64,000 nt of DNA from Allolobophora icterica (Eukaryota; Annelida; Clitellata; Crassiclitellata; Lumbricidae). The position numbers and the translations under genes are program-made. Below are positions 1 through 11,856 of the stretch, piece after piece; position 1 is the first letter of the stretch; each line of letters starts with the position of its first letter. The notes below the pieces were generated by a model, which worked only from the letters and a program-made list of their open reading frames with translations, ran no database searches and had not been told where the DNA came from. The DNA lies in the NCBI GenBank assembly GCA_963556255.1, contig OY744607.1, forward strand, positions 43,292,666 to 43,356,665, in the 5' to 3' direction.

Positions 1-2
1 GT

Positions 3-568
3 ACTAGGATTGACTACGGAAATGCTGTCTATATTGGCCTGTCCTCTACTAACACATCTAAACTTCAGTCCATCCTTAATGCTGCTGCTCGCCTTATAGG
101 GGGCATCATGAAGTTTGCCCATATCTCTTCCTACATCCGGGACTCCCTTCACTGGCTTCCCATTCAGCAACGCATTCAATTTAAGGTCCTTTCCCTCATG
201 CGTAACTGTCTTGTTGGCTCAGCTCCGCTGTATCTCAGGGCTTACTGCACCCCAGTTTCCAGTTTGCCTGGTCGGGCCTCTCTCCGGTCATCTGCCCGTG
301 GCCTCTTGTTAGTCCCTTGGATGCGCACTGCTACTGCCCAGTCCCGTAGTTTTGCGGTTGTGGGCCCTTCCAGTTGGAACAGCCTCCCTCAAGGCTTTAG
401 GCTTGTCCTCCTCTCTCTGTCTCCTGCCCAGTCTCGCAAGCGCCTGAAAACATTTCTCTTTGTCAGTGAAGACACTGACACGGGTCGGGAGCGCCTCTGT
501 TTATGAGTGGCGCTATATAAATCCTCGATTACAATTACAATTACAATTACAATTACAATTACAATTAC
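3..568 (+). mobile_element. 3' end of a CR1/L2-like non-LTR retrotransposon (LINE)
   Basis: An open frame runs from the window edge to a TGA at 504-506 and encodes the far C-terminus of a LINE reverse transcriptase. Recognisable motifs are LNAAARLI, then LHWLPIQQRI, then the SFAVVGPSSWNSLP block, which is the usual C-terminal pattern of CR1/L2-group ORF2. After the stop comes a short 3' UTR containing GTGGCGCTATATAAAT and a tail of about eight ATTACA units (about 528-568). The element is cut by the window start, so its 5' extent is unknown. Fragments of the same tail recur throughout the window. Confidence 0.85.
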
Positions 569-654
569 TGTGCTACATATTTACGATAAATGTACATATA
601 CACCACGACACGCAAGCAAACGCATTTGGGTTAACGTACGTACATGCGTACGTA

Positions 655-895
655 CTAGATGGATGGCCCCTATGTTCTGTGCCTTGTAACCAGAGGGTCG
701 CAGGTTCGAACCTACCTCAAGCCACTGCATAGCAACCTTGGACAAGTTGCTCACCCACAATTGTCTGCGAGGAAGGCAACGGGAAACCACCTCACTCATC
801 TCATCCCCAGGTGACATAAAGCCAATGACCTGCCTTTCGGCAGAGAAGTCATCATCATCGTCGTCGTCGTCGTCGTCATCATCATCATATTCATA
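655..895 (+). mobile_element. tRNA-derived SINE-like repeat with (TCA/TCG)n tail
   Basis: A B-box-like GGTTCGAACC lies at about 701-710. It is followed by a unique body (GGAAGGCAACGGGAAACCACC, TGACCTGCCTTTCGGCAGAG) and a microsatellite of TCA and TCG triplets at 848-890. The arrangement of tRNA-like head, body and short tandem tail is that of a SINE. No second copy was found in the window and the A box is degenerate. Confidence 0.45.
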
Positions 896-952
896 TCAAT
901 CAAATACAGTAAGACGTTTACATCAACAGCAGAAGTCATGGCAAACTCCCAC

Positions 953-1842
953 CTGCCACAGGCGATCCCAAAAGACAGCCGAGTCCGCTGGCTATCAGAA
1001 TGTATCCATAAACCATAGTAAGTCCTTCCGCTCCAAAGAACTGAGTTGCCACGACCGGAGAGGAGCTGCAGAAGCAACCGTAACAAAAGCCAAAGGCCGA
1101 ACAGAGTATGGCAAAGGAGACGGTGGTCTTGCCACACGGCATAAGAAGCACTGATACTCCACAGAGCACCGTCGTAGCATTGTACAGGTGGACAACTCTT
1201 ACCGACTGAAGGCACTGCATCATCCCAGCCATTGTGAATCGACCAACAGTCGACAGAAGCCCAGTTATCGAGAGCAGCATTGCAGCAAATTCCGAACTGA
1301 TGCCGCACTCAGTAGTGTAGTCGACCAGCAGAATGAAGATGGCAGTCATTCCGAAGCAGCCGAGGAAGGAATTGAGAAAGAAGAGCACAAAATGTGGGTC
1401 TTTCAGAAGCGCACAAATTGTCTGAAGCGGCGTCTGTCTGCGACCCATGACCACGTAAGAACCGTTTTGTTTTGAGCCGTTCTGAGCAAGCCGGAGAGCG
1501 GTTCTCGGAAACATGAGCGCTCCGAGCGCGCAGCAGTTCAGCACAAGTGCTGACGTGATGATGAGCGCTCCACGCCAGAAGTAGAAATTGATGAGGAAGT
1601 AGAATATCTGCGAGAAGAGCATGGCACCGCAGCCACCACCTGCCATCGTGATGCCAAGTGCCAGTGCCAGGCGTCGGTTGAAGTAGAGACCAATGATCCC
1701 GATCGAAGGACTGTATATCAATCCGATGCCGATTCCTAGAAATCATTTAATTGAAAACAAATTCTTTTCACTAAATTCTCAAAGTCTTTCAAATTAACGG
1801 TAAAGACACTGATATTCTAAACACTACATTCTAAGTATGTGC

Positions 1843-1911
<69 letters not shown>

Positions 1912-4900
1912 ATATATATATATAAGCATGTCTGTAAATATGTATGCATGTCTGTGTGCTGCACATACATACATATATCTGACACCATGTGCATGTTATT
2001 ATTATTTAGTTATTATTATTATACAATTATTATGCACCACTATAGAAGGATCAAGCATCAATTGATGGTGCTAAGCAGTTGTGAGTCATGGGCTTGCTCA
2101 AGGTCAGGGTGAGAATTGTGATGGGTTAGGGGGTTCAACACCCTAGTCTTTCTTAGGACCCCTACAGTTAAGTCTTCATTGCACACACCAGGGGGTCGTT
2201 TCCAACCTCCTCAGTTGTGCTAGTGTGATTTTGCTTTATTTGACTCCGAGTCTCTGACAAAGAGAAGAAATTTCCACGGTGCATCATGTATGGTAATGGT
2301 TTATTGAGAGTTTTGTGACCATGTGAATTGTATACTAATAAATTTGGTGATGTCATCACTTAAAGGATTTTAAGCTTTCTATTGCATTTTTGAACTTTGC
2401 AAAACACGAATAAAATATTCAACTCCACGTAGATCAAACTCGTCAAAGTATAACCCTAGTCTTTTTTCCACAATTCTCACACTGCTCAAGGTCCCTACAC
2501 AGTAACTGTCTCAGAGGAGGAGGCTCGAACCCGTACACTCCACGTTACAAGATGAGCAGTCAACCAATTGGCTACCACATCCCACAATCGTATGTCCCAC
2601 AATCATATGTACACAAGTATACATGTATTTATGTCTTTGCATGTATGTATATGTATGTATGCATGCGTGTATCTGAACTCTTGTAACCTCAAAATGGTAA
2701 ATGAAATTTGGTAAAGGATATTGTAATTATACTGATTTATATAGCACATCATCTCATCAGTTCAAAGGCTTATATAAAGCCTACAGAGATTGATTATTAT
2801 CCAGATGCATGTGAATGTATGAATGTAATGTACGTGTGTATCTAAACACTTAGCACAGCATCCTCTATCCTAAGTGCCTCACAAAAAAGTGCCACCTATG
2901 CTAGCATAATTGGTGTTTATGTAATTAATAAAAAAATTATCAATAAGCACACGTGCTCAGATAACTGATAAGTATTGACCGGCTCTGACGTAGATTCATG
3001 CATTATTATTGTCAGCCCAACACACAGGAACATCCTTGTTATGCTACCCATCGGAAGCTTATCAAATACCAGATTCGTTATACTGAGGCATTCCTCAAGA
3101 GGAATTAACTTAATCAGCGAGGTTCTTATTGTGAGATACACAGGCGGTCACTGTGTAAGGACCTTGCTCAGGTTCTTCGCTCACAATTGCTCAGGTCCTT
3201 CATTCACGATTGCTCAAGTTCTTCACTCAAAAATTGCACAGCGTCATCGATGTTCCATCATATGGTCGTGTGTGCACTTCTGAACTTTGGGCGGCAGGCA
3301 ATATCAAATACAGTTGTATTGCATCGTATATTTACCTACATACCGGTGAACATACATATGTACATACCATACGTAAGCACGTACATACATTCGTAAATAA
3401 AAGATGGAAAGTTGCTAGTCTTGCCTGCAACTAGTCCACAGGTGAGATAGAGATGCAGAATACCATCGGCAAAAGCACTGGCCAACAACCCAGCGGAAAG
3501 CACCAGTCCACCAATGAAGATCGATACGCGATGGCTGAACCTCTGACAGACGAGTCCTGACATCGGCGCTATCCGGAAAGAACCAAAACACAACCGAAAG
3601 CCATAAGAGTGGAATCAGACTCCACTTATTGACCCTCGCAAAATAAATTCATATCAAATCAAATGGTCACAGCGTTAAATGTCCCTTGCTGCACTCTGCA
3701 TCAATGCACCTGTGCATCAGTTTACCTTTGCATCAATGTATCTTTGCATCAATGTACATTTGTATAAATTGTATTTTATTTAAAGATTTCTAAAGCACCT
3801 CTCTCAGTACAACCTAATCAGAGGCACTCCCAGTATGAGAAGCCCCGAAAGAAAAGGAAAGATTTAAGGCAGAGGACAGAAGCAGCGAGACCCCCTTAGG
3901 ATCGTAGAGTGAGTAAAGGGGTGATCATTCCAGAGCGAGGGACCAACATAATTTACCTTTATATTAATGTAAATTTTTACCAATGTACATTTGTATCAAT
4001 GTACTTTTGTATCAGTGTTCAATTGTATCAATGTACCTCTGCACCAGTGTACATTTGTATCAATGTATTATTGTATTAATGTATCAGGTAAGTCACAATG
4101 TACATTTGCATCAATATATCATTGTGACAATGTACCTCCGTGTCAATGTACCATTTTAATCTTTTCAAAAGCAACACCATTTTATTATCTTCCAGGCTAT
4201 ATCTCTGTTTAATCTCCCCATGGCACAGTGCAATTTAATTTCCTCAGAGGAAAGATTTGCTTTTATCTCCAACATAACAGCTCTGTCATAATCTTCCGGC
4301 AATAGCTTTGTTTAATCCCTCCCAGGTAAGAGCTTTGTACAAATATATACATTGATACACATGTTATAACCTCCTCAGAGAATAGATCTGTTATAATCTC
4401 TCAAGCAACAGTTTTGCTTACTCTCTCGCAGCATTCAGCCTCCACTGCAAGGCGGCCTGACCTGTTTTTCAATCCTGGATTCCACAAAGCAAAAGAAGAC
4501 GCTGCAAAGATGAGTCCTAGACTCTAAAATAGCTTGCTGTCTTTCTACACTGATCCCCGTTTCTTGGCTTTTTGCCTCAGTTCTGCCATTTAGTGAACAC
4601 AGTTCTGTTTATGTACATGTATGACTGTGTGTGTGCGTGCATGCGTGCGTGCGTGTGTTTCTGTTTTTTGCTTGATCTAGATTTTGGAACTCTTCCTGCA
4701 CCTGCCTCTTCATAGGTTAACCTTTGCAGTGTTTAAGTAGTTACTAGAATAGTTAGGAGACACACATACACACAAACATACATGCATACATACATACACA
4801 CATACATACATGCATACAAACACGCAAACATACATACACACCGTGTGTGTGTGTGCATGTGCATGTTTGTATGTAGATCAAAACCAGACAAAACGCTGCA

Positions 4901-7736
4901 AAGGTCAACCCATGAACAAGGTTCAGACATTGAACTCTGACCTAACCCTCACAATACACAATACTTAAAATCAGTCCTAATTCCCCAGTTTTATCACAGT
5001 TCATCAAATTCATCTCTTTGCTCATATCTAAAACTCGAACAGTTCTTTGTGAACGACCTTTTTCGAATGCTTGACCTAGATTTTAGAACTCTCCTCTGCA
5101 CCTGTCTGTTCTGTTCTGCTCACCTGCTTATGTCATTCCATGCTCAGCTTCAGACTTACCTTTTTCACATTGTTTAGACTTACCTTTTTCACATTGTTTA
5201 GACTTACCTTTTTCACATTGTTTATCGACCTTAAGCTGCCTTCTCTGTCTTAACAGAATGATTCTTTGGATATTGACGCAATGGTTATGGCTTGGTTTAG
5301 GTGTGCCATCGGCAGTGATGTGCAATAGCTAACTAAAAAGTTGCTAACTTTTAGCTAAACTTAAGTTATTTAGTTAACTATGAAGTTTAACTAGAGAAAA
5401 ATAGTTTAGTTAAAACCAAAGTTTAACTAATATTTTTTAGTTACTAACTGAAAAGTTTAACTAACAAAATCGCCAACTACGCAACTATCTTCTGCAACGC
5501 ACACTGTAAACAACTCAATGCAACGTTTACTTACTCATTAACACTGGTGCTGCCTCTGCATAGAATATGTAGTAAGGCGCAGTGTAAATAATGACACTGT
5601 TGTTACACTGTTTATTATTCTTTATGAGTTAATTGCAGACTTTAATGAATTAAAGGCTACATCAGTAAAAATGAATAGTTTATTAGTCACTACTTGCTTC
5701 ACTGAGGTAAAACTGAAAGAAGACAAAAGCAACTGTAAGAACTGCAGTGCAAAATGTCGATTTTGTGTGAATAAAAGTACCTCTGAAAATATTACGTCTA
5801 CAACCAACTTTCTAAACCACATCAAGGTAAGATATCATTCATTATAAATCATTACTAAATAGTCAATTAGTCCAGCGTTTTTCAAACTGTGGTCCGCGGA
5901 CCACGTGGGGTCCGTGAAGGATATGTCGGTGGTCCGCGAGATCATTCTAAAAATATTGATTAATGATTAACACTGCATGGTTCTAGCATTAACAGCCTCT
6001 GTTTTCAACTTCATACACTACTTCTAGTACGCCTGCAACTGTATGATCCATTCGGGTCCGACTGGGTAGAAATTTGTGAAATTTGCCTGATTTTAGCCTT
6101 TAAATGAATGATAATACAGAGTTTTAGCCTGTTATTAAATTTTAAGTGATAAATGTTACTTTTTAAATACTTGGGTCCGCGAGCTGTGCGTAAAAAAAGG
6201 GTTCCTGATCCAAAAAGTTTGAAAACCACTGAATTAGTCATTATGTTCCTTCATCGTTGTGCCAGAAGAAAGTACTAGATTATTACTCAAGTCAAGTTCA
6301 AGTTCAAGTTCAAGTTTTTTTTATTAAAACACAACACAATAAGATAATAACATACGTACGGAAATATAATACATGGAGTGTTTTAATGGGATGCCCCTAA
6401 GGGAGGGTCCCGCTAATTGGGGCACCCCAAGAATCACAGGCAGAACGGGTTTCATTTATATATCGCACAGTGTGTTAGGACTTATACTACGACTTAACTA
6501 AGAACACGAATATTCAAAAACTATACCAGAATGAGAGAATCAGAAAAAACATGTAACGCAATAGAAAGTGGTTATGAGTAGTTTAAAAGAGCAGGAAAGT
6601 AGATATGGATATACAAGTGAACTGCATTGCATGATGCATCATCATTTGCATTATCAACTCTCTTATCCGTAATTATTTTCTGGTAGAACTGTAGTAGGAC
6701 TATTAGTGAAATTGTCATTGATGCTCTGCATTACTACAATTCACTTAACCTCTGTTATAATGAAAATATTTGTCATAAAAAGTTGGAAAAAGTTGGAAAA
6801 AGTTTAACTAACTAGTTTTAGTTTAGTTAACTTATTTCAAAATCAGTTACCAACTTTAGTTAAACTGTCTTATTTTAGTTGAAAAATAGTTTAAGTATAA
6901 CTAACAAAAATTAGTTTAGTGCCCATCACTGGCCATCGATTGATGCCTTGTGCATTAGGCATCGGCGCTATAGAAGTTACTAATTACAATCACAACGTAA
7001 GATATTTGTCAACAAAGGCGTAATAACAGTCACAAGTAAACCTTTAACGTGGATTCGATCAGTCATCAACAATGTCACATCATAAGCAGTTACACATATA
7101 TATATATACACACAAACATGCATGCATAGTGCATACACACATACACACATGCATATATACAAGCATATATACATACGTATATGCATACATACTAGCAGAT
7201 ACATATGCATACATTCATACATACATACATACATGCATACATATATGTATGTGCATATATACAAGCATACGTACATACGTATATGCATACATACTAGCAG
7301 ATACATATGCATACATTCATACATACATACATACATACATGCATACATATATGTATGTGCATATATACAAGCATACGTACATACGTATATGTATACATAC
7401 ACTTTCCATACCTCCAATCAGGTATGACACTCCGATCTGCATAGAAGCAATCCACACTGTTTCTGCTTGGCTTGTGTTGAATATATCCATGAACTCGACG
7501 ATGAAGAGTCCGGATGAGAGGCAGACTCCGATCGTGATCACCTGGAGCAAGAAGGAAGCGACGAGGACCACCCAGCTCCATCCAGCATCCTTAGGACTCT
7601 GGCTCCATCCAGCATCCTTCAAGTTTTGTCTCCATCCAGCATCCTTAGGACTCCGGTCCAACATCTTCATTGCTCCGCTGTCCAGTGAATAATGATTGCT
7701 TACTGGCAGAAGATCATCGCTTTTACTCTCCCGCAT
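953..7736 (-). CDS. SLC16/monocarboxylate-transporter-like protein (3' end incomplete)
   Basis: Predicted plasma-membrane major-facilitator transporter of the MCT (SLC16) family. Exons on the minus strand are 7412-7736 (ATG at 7736, A at -3), 3425-3568 and 953-1735. Every junction is phase 1, and the join gives 417 codons with no stop. Exon 1 carries the family's N-terminal signature as KDAGWSWVV instead of the usual DGGWGW. Exon 3 carries the second signature, YFNRRLALALG, and the C-terminal half (STVGRFTMAGMM, ending GSPVAG). The 7-11 TM block and a short central loop resemble MCT12/13-type members. Exon 3 ends at a GTGGGA donor, and the last exon (final TM and tail) was not found in bases 1-950, so it probably lies outside the window. 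Exon 2 is 144 nt, the same length as its counterpart at 47.4 kb. Its donor reads AG|GCAAGA, a GC-type site. The substrate cannot be told from sequence. Confidence 0.85.
1839..1925. repeat. (TA)n / poly-T / (TTTA)n microsatellite
   Basis: Runs of TATATA, then about 21 consecutive T, then TTTATTTATT and TATATA again. It sits in intron 2 of the transporter gene, about 100 bp upstream of the exon 3 acceptor. The short ORF across it is an artefact of the simple repeat. Confidence 0.9.
2026..2589 (-). mobile_element. tRNA-derived SINE (minus), split by a hAT MITE
   Basis: Read on the minus strand from about 2589, this has an A-box-like TGGTAGCCAATTGGTTGAC and a B-box-like GGGTTCGAGCC, then a body CAGTTACTGTGTAGGGACC. 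The body continues past the MITE at 2105-2484 into 2026-2104. The same head and body occur at 9228-9310 and 18360-18565, which defines a family. Confidence 0.6.
2105..2484. mobile_element. hAT MITE, family with GTGAGAATTGTG ends
   Basis: Ends are inverted (CAGGGTGAGAATTGTG and the complement of CAGTGTGAGAATTGTG). The flanking 8-bp duplication CTCAAGGT is perfect (2097-2104 and 2485-2492). There is no coding capacity. A second copy of the same family lies at 57993-58382. It is inserted in a SINE, within intron 2 of the transporter gene. Confidence 0.9.
3700..4165 (+). repeat. 16-bp minisatellite split by a retroposon tail
   Basis: Imperfect 16-bp units of the type TTTGTATCAATGTACA run at about 3700-3765 and again at about 3965-4165. 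Between them (about 3766-3950) is sequence with a LINE/SINE-tail-like TTCTAAAGCACCTCTC. It lies in intron 1 of the SLC16-like gene. Confidence 0.65.
4768..4865. repeat. (CATA)n / (GT)n microsatellite
   Basis: Tandem CATACATA and CACACA units followed by GTGTGTGTGTGC. Simple repeat with no gene signal, inside intron 1 of the SLC16-like gene. Confidence 0.85.
5154..5224. repeat. 24-bp tandem triplicate
   Basis: Three near-identical copies of a 24-bp unit (CTTACCTTTTTCACATTGTT core). The minus-strand ORF through it (repeated QCEKGKS) has no other support and is treated as chance. Confidence 0.85.
5313..6931. mobile_element. hAT element with TTAGTTAAACT-rich ends
   Basis: Terminal inverted repeats are CAGTGATG(T/G)GCA. 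The flanking duplication is GCCATCGG / GCCATCGA (5305-5312 and 6932-6939, 7 of 8). Both subterminal regions are rich in TTAGTTAAAC-type words in opposite orientation, a usual place for hAT transposase-binding motifs. The interior has no recognisable transposase and holds another MITE (5873-6231) and an AAGTTC-tailed insertion near 6290-6330. It is inserted into an older repeat that resumes at 6932. Confidence 0.85.
5873..6231. mobile_element. hAT MITE (Charlie-like CAGYGTTTTTCAAACT ends)
   Basis: Starts CAGCGTTTTTCAAACT and ends with the complement of CAGTGGTTTTCAAACT. The 8-bp duplication AATTAGTC is perfect (5865-5872, 6232-6239). Subterminal GGTCCGCGGACC is a self-complementary word. It is nested inside the hAT element 5313-6931. 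Confidence 0.92.
7084..7399. repeat. (CATA)n tract built of about 104-bp duplicated blocks
   Basis: A CATACATA-type microsatellite in which a longer block starting GCATATATACAAGCAT recurs at 7151, 7253 and 7359 (periods 102 and 106). It ends about 10 bp from the exon 1 donor of the SLC16-like gene (7411). The ORFs running through it are simple-repeat artefacts. Confidence 0.85.
7576..7646 (-). repeat. 27-bp coding triplication in the SLC16-like exon 1
   Basis: The word CTCCATCCAGCATCCTT (plus strand) occurs at 7576, 7603 and 7630. The 27-bp period equals nine codons. On the coding strand this gives three successive KDAGW motifs just before TM1, only the last of which occupies the normal signature position. 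Confidence 0.9.
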
Positions 7737-8069
7737 TCTATGTGATCCTCCTCTTCCTCTTCCTCCTCCTCTTTCTCTCCACGCCCGCTCACGTCAATCG
7801 GTCATTGTTCCAGCATTCACCGAATTCGTTCGTTAAATCCACGTTCTGAACCATCCATTGTAAATCGAAGCAACTCACTGTGAGACAACAAAAAGACAAC
7901 ATATTGTAACAACAGCGACAAGTTGTGGCTGAGAACACGGAGCCACATCTGGTGGACTCCTCTTATTAGGTTGCCCTCAGTTGCTCTCGCCTTATAGGGG
8001 ACTTAAATGATTGACTGCCTGCAAGTCAGGTCGCTTACAAGCAGCCTCAAAATAGCCAGTTAAATTACG

Positions 8070-8077
8070 CATGTGTG

Positions 8078-8109
<32 letters not shown>

Positions 8110-8365
8110 TGTGTGCGTGCGTGTGTGTGTGTCCCCCACCTACCATCTCAACGCTATCGACACAAACCAAACACGAAACACACCCAAATAAAGACCTAAT
8201 TGGAATATAAGGCCTTGGTAAAATCTATTACGCCTGATTAGAAGGACAACCACCACCTGCTACGGCACGAGCTCCGTTGCAAGAACGTCAACCTCAACCC
8301 GACCAGGCCGCCTGGGTCACACGCACTAATACAAGTACCGTCCAAGATGATCAGCTGTTTCCGCA

Positions 8366-8411
<46 letters not shown>

Positions 8412-8532
8412 TAGACTAAATAAGTTCTGCCATCTGCAGCGCATCAGCTGTATCCAACACGAGCAACACCAGCCTCTGATCAGCCGCAGCTGAACAGTGA
8501 ACACCACTTTCCCAGCCAGCACAGTCACTTTC

Positions 8533-8569
<37 letters not shown>

Positions 8570-8580
8570 GTCTCTCAGTC

Positions 8581-8641
<61 letters not shown>

Positions 8642-8645
8642 GTCT
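8070..8645. repeat. microsatellite cluster: (GT)n, (GCT)n, (TCTG)n
   Basis: A (GT/GTGC)n tract at about 8071-8132, about 12 GCT triplets at 8366-8402 and two long TCTG tracts at 8530-8640. It lies upstream (5' side) of the minus-strand SLC16-like gene. ORFs here (poly-Q and repeated SVCL) only follow the repeats. Confidence 0.9.
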
Positions 8646-9090
8646 CTTAGTCTCTTTCCAGTTATGTCTGCCTGTGGCTCATTTCCTTCATATAGACCTA
8701 TTTAAAAATAGTCAGAACTACACAGAAGCATCAAAAGAACGCACTTCACAAGGCAGTGGTTCTAAACCCAGATCAAATGCCTTCTGAAACGCTCTAAACC
8801 CATATCCCCATTAGCAAATGGGTTTCGGTGGGGACGCTTCTCCCTCCATCAATTCTTTGAGAAATGAGCAGGATCGACACCATACATTATTCGGTCGCTA
8901 CAGAAAACGTTGTATATTTACAGGTCACATTTAGGTTAGAAAAAGACCGTATGACAATAGACGCATCACCACATGACTCCGGACTCTCCGGTATGTCCTA
9001 CTTGTAGACCCACGTGTTAGCAGGATACATCGGAATACCGTCTTAAGAGCTTCACATATGCTAGATATGACTTAGCTGTTGATGTTCTGT

Positions 9091-9213
9091 TATACCATGT
9101 TATGTTAAGCTATTTTATGTTAAGCTATGTTATGTTAAGCCGTGTCATGTTGAATTAACTGTTATGTTAAGCTGTTATGTTAAGCTACGTTAAGTTATGT
9201 TATGTCACGCTAT
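9091..9213. repeat. minisatellite of TATGTTAAGC units
   Basis: About eight imperfect units containing TATGTTAAGC, of variable 12-18 bp spacing. No gene signal. It directly precedes a SINE fragment. Confidence 0.7.
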
Positions 9214-9227
9214 GTGAAAGCCATGCT

Positions 9228-9310
9228 CAAGGTCCCCACACAGTAACTGTAAATGAGGTTCGACCCACACACTTCACATTCCACTGCAAGTAATCTCCAG
9301 CCAACCTCTT
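9228..9310 (-). mobile_element. tRNA-derived SINE fragment (minus)
   Basis: Matches the SINE at 2485-2589: minus-strand GAGGTTGGCTGGAG-type A box, GGGTCGAACC B box and body CAGTTACTGTGTGGGGACC followed by TTGAG. Confidence 0.55.
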
Positions 9311-9783
9311 GCCATTTCTTGCCTCACTTCGTAAGCGATCGAAGCCATTCAATTCGATCGTTGCTTTTCATCGTGAGGTCAGGATCGCCTCGGATTTGCT
9401 TCCCTTGAAGTGCAGCTACATAAATCTGATTACAGTTACAGTTACAACCGTCATCTACATAAATGGCGTGCACTGTCAAAGCAAAGTCCTAACCTACTAC
9501 AGTACCAGACATTTGTTTGCATTGCTTGTACTGCCAGACATTTGTTTGCATTGCTTCTTAAAGCCACAAACCTATATATTATTAAGGTCAGGCCTTAATA
9601 GTCTGCAGTGACCGCACCCCAGCATCAAACAACTCCATTCTGATTACTTCCGTGCAAGAACCTATACTACTGCAGTCTGCAGCATTTATAATATTCATTT
9701 TATATTTCCGTACAGTTATTCTACATGATTTTTAATTTTATTATTCCTATTCATTATTTTTTAAATGATACTTGTAATAAGAC

Positions 9784-9784
<1 letters not shown>

Positions 9785-9878
<94 letters not shown>
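9785..9878. repeat. (TA)n microsatellite
   Basis: An uninterrupted alternation of T and A for about 90 bp. Confidence 0.95.
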
Positions 9879-9881
<3 letters not shown>

Positions 9882-10129
9882 GGACTGAGGACTGATGTAC
9901 CGATCTCTGCACTGAATATCTACACTCACTAAATGGCCAGATGGCATATTTTGGTATGTATATATTTATACAGAATGTATAATATACAATGTTTGTATAT
10001 TATACGGATGCATAATTCACTGAGTTCGTTATTAATTCATTACTGTAAAGAGGCTTTGAAACTAAATTACATAATTACATATAATAAAATCTGTGTGTGC
10101 ATGTGTGTGGGCATGTGTGTGTGTGTGTC

Positions 10130-10558
10130 CAGGCCTGCCGAGAGGGGTCAGGGGGGCAAATGCCCAGGGGCTCGGCGATCTTTTAGGGGCCCGGCCCGGG
10201 CCCGCAATCAACTCATGAAAAACATTATAATCAGTTATGCAAAGTTCATGATTTATACCTTTTTAAATATATTATCTGACGCTAAACTACAATCAGCTTA
10301 AACTATAAGCATCTGAGTATAATCATAGTTGTATATATAAATATAATAACCGTATAGTAACCGCACTTTTATTATTTCAATTTTGTTTTCGTACGACCGT
10401 ACGATATTATATTTATATCAAGCCTAAACATAGTTTAGAGGCCCGTGACTGCTCTGTCTAGGGGTCCGTGACTGTTCTGCCTAGGGGCCCGCGACTGCTC
10501 TGCCTAGGGGCCCGTGACTGTTCTGCCTAGGGGCCCGGAATTTCTGTCGGCGACCCTG
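10130..10558. mobile_element. hAT MITE with internal GGGGCCCGTGACTG tandem
   Basis: Starts CAGGCCTGCCGAGAGGGG and ends with the complement of CAGGGTCGCCGACAG. The 8-bp duplication TGTGTGTC is perfect (10122-10129, 10559-10566), although the surrounding (GT)n makes this less discriminating. Near the right end there are four tandem units of about 31 bp, each containing CTGCCTAGGGGCCCG or a variant. Confidence 0.85.
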
Positions 10559-10589
10559 TGTGTGTCCGTGTAAATAGCAGACAGTACTC

Positions 10590-11685
10590 GGTGACCGGTC
10601 AATTCGGCGCAGAACAATTTGGCGCGGTCAATTCGGCGCCGGTCAGTTCGGCGCAAGACAATTCGGCGCATGGTCAGTTCGGCGCAGATGCTGAAATTAT
10701 AAACTTAAAACCATTTCACACCTGTTACCGTCTTCTAATTAGCAAACACATCAAAGTGATTAGACTCTTAATAATTATTCAATCAAATCCAATCAATCAA
10801 ATAAAAGTATTCTTTACAGTGAGAAATCTATACATATAATATCCATAATATAGTGACCGTCTGTCGGGGGACGCCACGTCACAAACGGGTTCTGTTCTAT
10901 TGTGAAACATAAACCGTTTGTCTTGACGACGGCGGTCTTGACGACGGCGATAACCAACGATACATATAGGCCTATAATATGACGTCATAATATGACGGGC
11001 AAATACACTAGTATCCATATAGTGTCCGTCCGACGATAAAAGCTACGTCACAAACGGTATTTCACAATAGAACAGAAACCGTTTGTGACGTCAGTCTTGA
11101 CGACGGCGATCAGAGCATTTTAATCAACGATATACACTGCCGTCATAATTATGACGGGCAAATACATTAGTAAACTAATATTTTACTCGCTGTGGTGAAT
11201 GATTACGAAAATCGTGATCTTACATCATTTTTACGCGGATGTTGTCACAATATTACCTTGTAGATTCACTTATAACTTCATAGAGACTTTTTGCATTCCA
11301 AGACGTTTATGAGACTATCAGTTTTCTTGTTTATTACTTTACATTGGTAGTTTCTTTAAATACTAGAGTTAGTCCCAATAATCATTTTGAGAACTGAACA
11401 TTTATAACTTTTAAAACACCATCATTGTCAATTTTTATAGAATACAAGTCGGCTTTTTGAAAACGGCTTATTAAAGCGCATTCGCATTTAAAACATTGCC
11501 TTCACTGTGTTCTATTGAAATATATATAGCCTAAGCTAACTAGAAATGTGATTAGGGTCGATGAAGAATCTACAAACTAAAAGTCAAAATAGAATAGAAA
11601 TAGAAGCGTAAACAAAAGGCGCCGAATTGTCTTGCGCCGAACTGACCATGCGCCGAATTGACCGGCGCCGAATAGTCATAACTTC
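10590..11685. mobile_element. DNA transposon-like element with GTCAATTCGGCGC terminal arrays
   Basis: Each end is an array of the word GTCAATTCGGCGC and variants (left about 10598-10686, right about 11620-11671), in inverted orientation to each other. A perfect 8-bp duplication CAGTACTC flanks it (10582-10589, 11686-11693). The interior has two diverged copies of a block of about 165 bp (10852-11010 and 11018-11172), each with a hairpin whose arms are CACAAACGG / CCGTTTGT. No transposase is visible. The 8-bp duplication suits hAT or P-like elements, but the ends lack a clear CAG, so the superfamily is unresolved. Confidence 0.75.
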
Positions 11686-11856
11686 CAGTACTCTACTATA
11701 ATTTATACTGTACAACTGGGCGACTTTTACTACCTATTTAAATGCACACACATGCAGTAAAACTTGATTCAACCTAATTCAACTTCTGCTCTCTCCGACG
11801 TATCGGATTTTGACCCGACTTCTCTATTGGACTATGACTCCGACAACTTATGTTTT

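Noticed and set aside
7072..7692. Plus-strand ORF of 206 codons
   Set aside because: Its first part is translated CATA repeat and the rest is antisense to the supported SLC16 exon 1.
8753..8830. CAGTGGTTCTAAACCC as another hAT end
   Set aside because: No matching inverted end or 8-bp duplication was found downstream.
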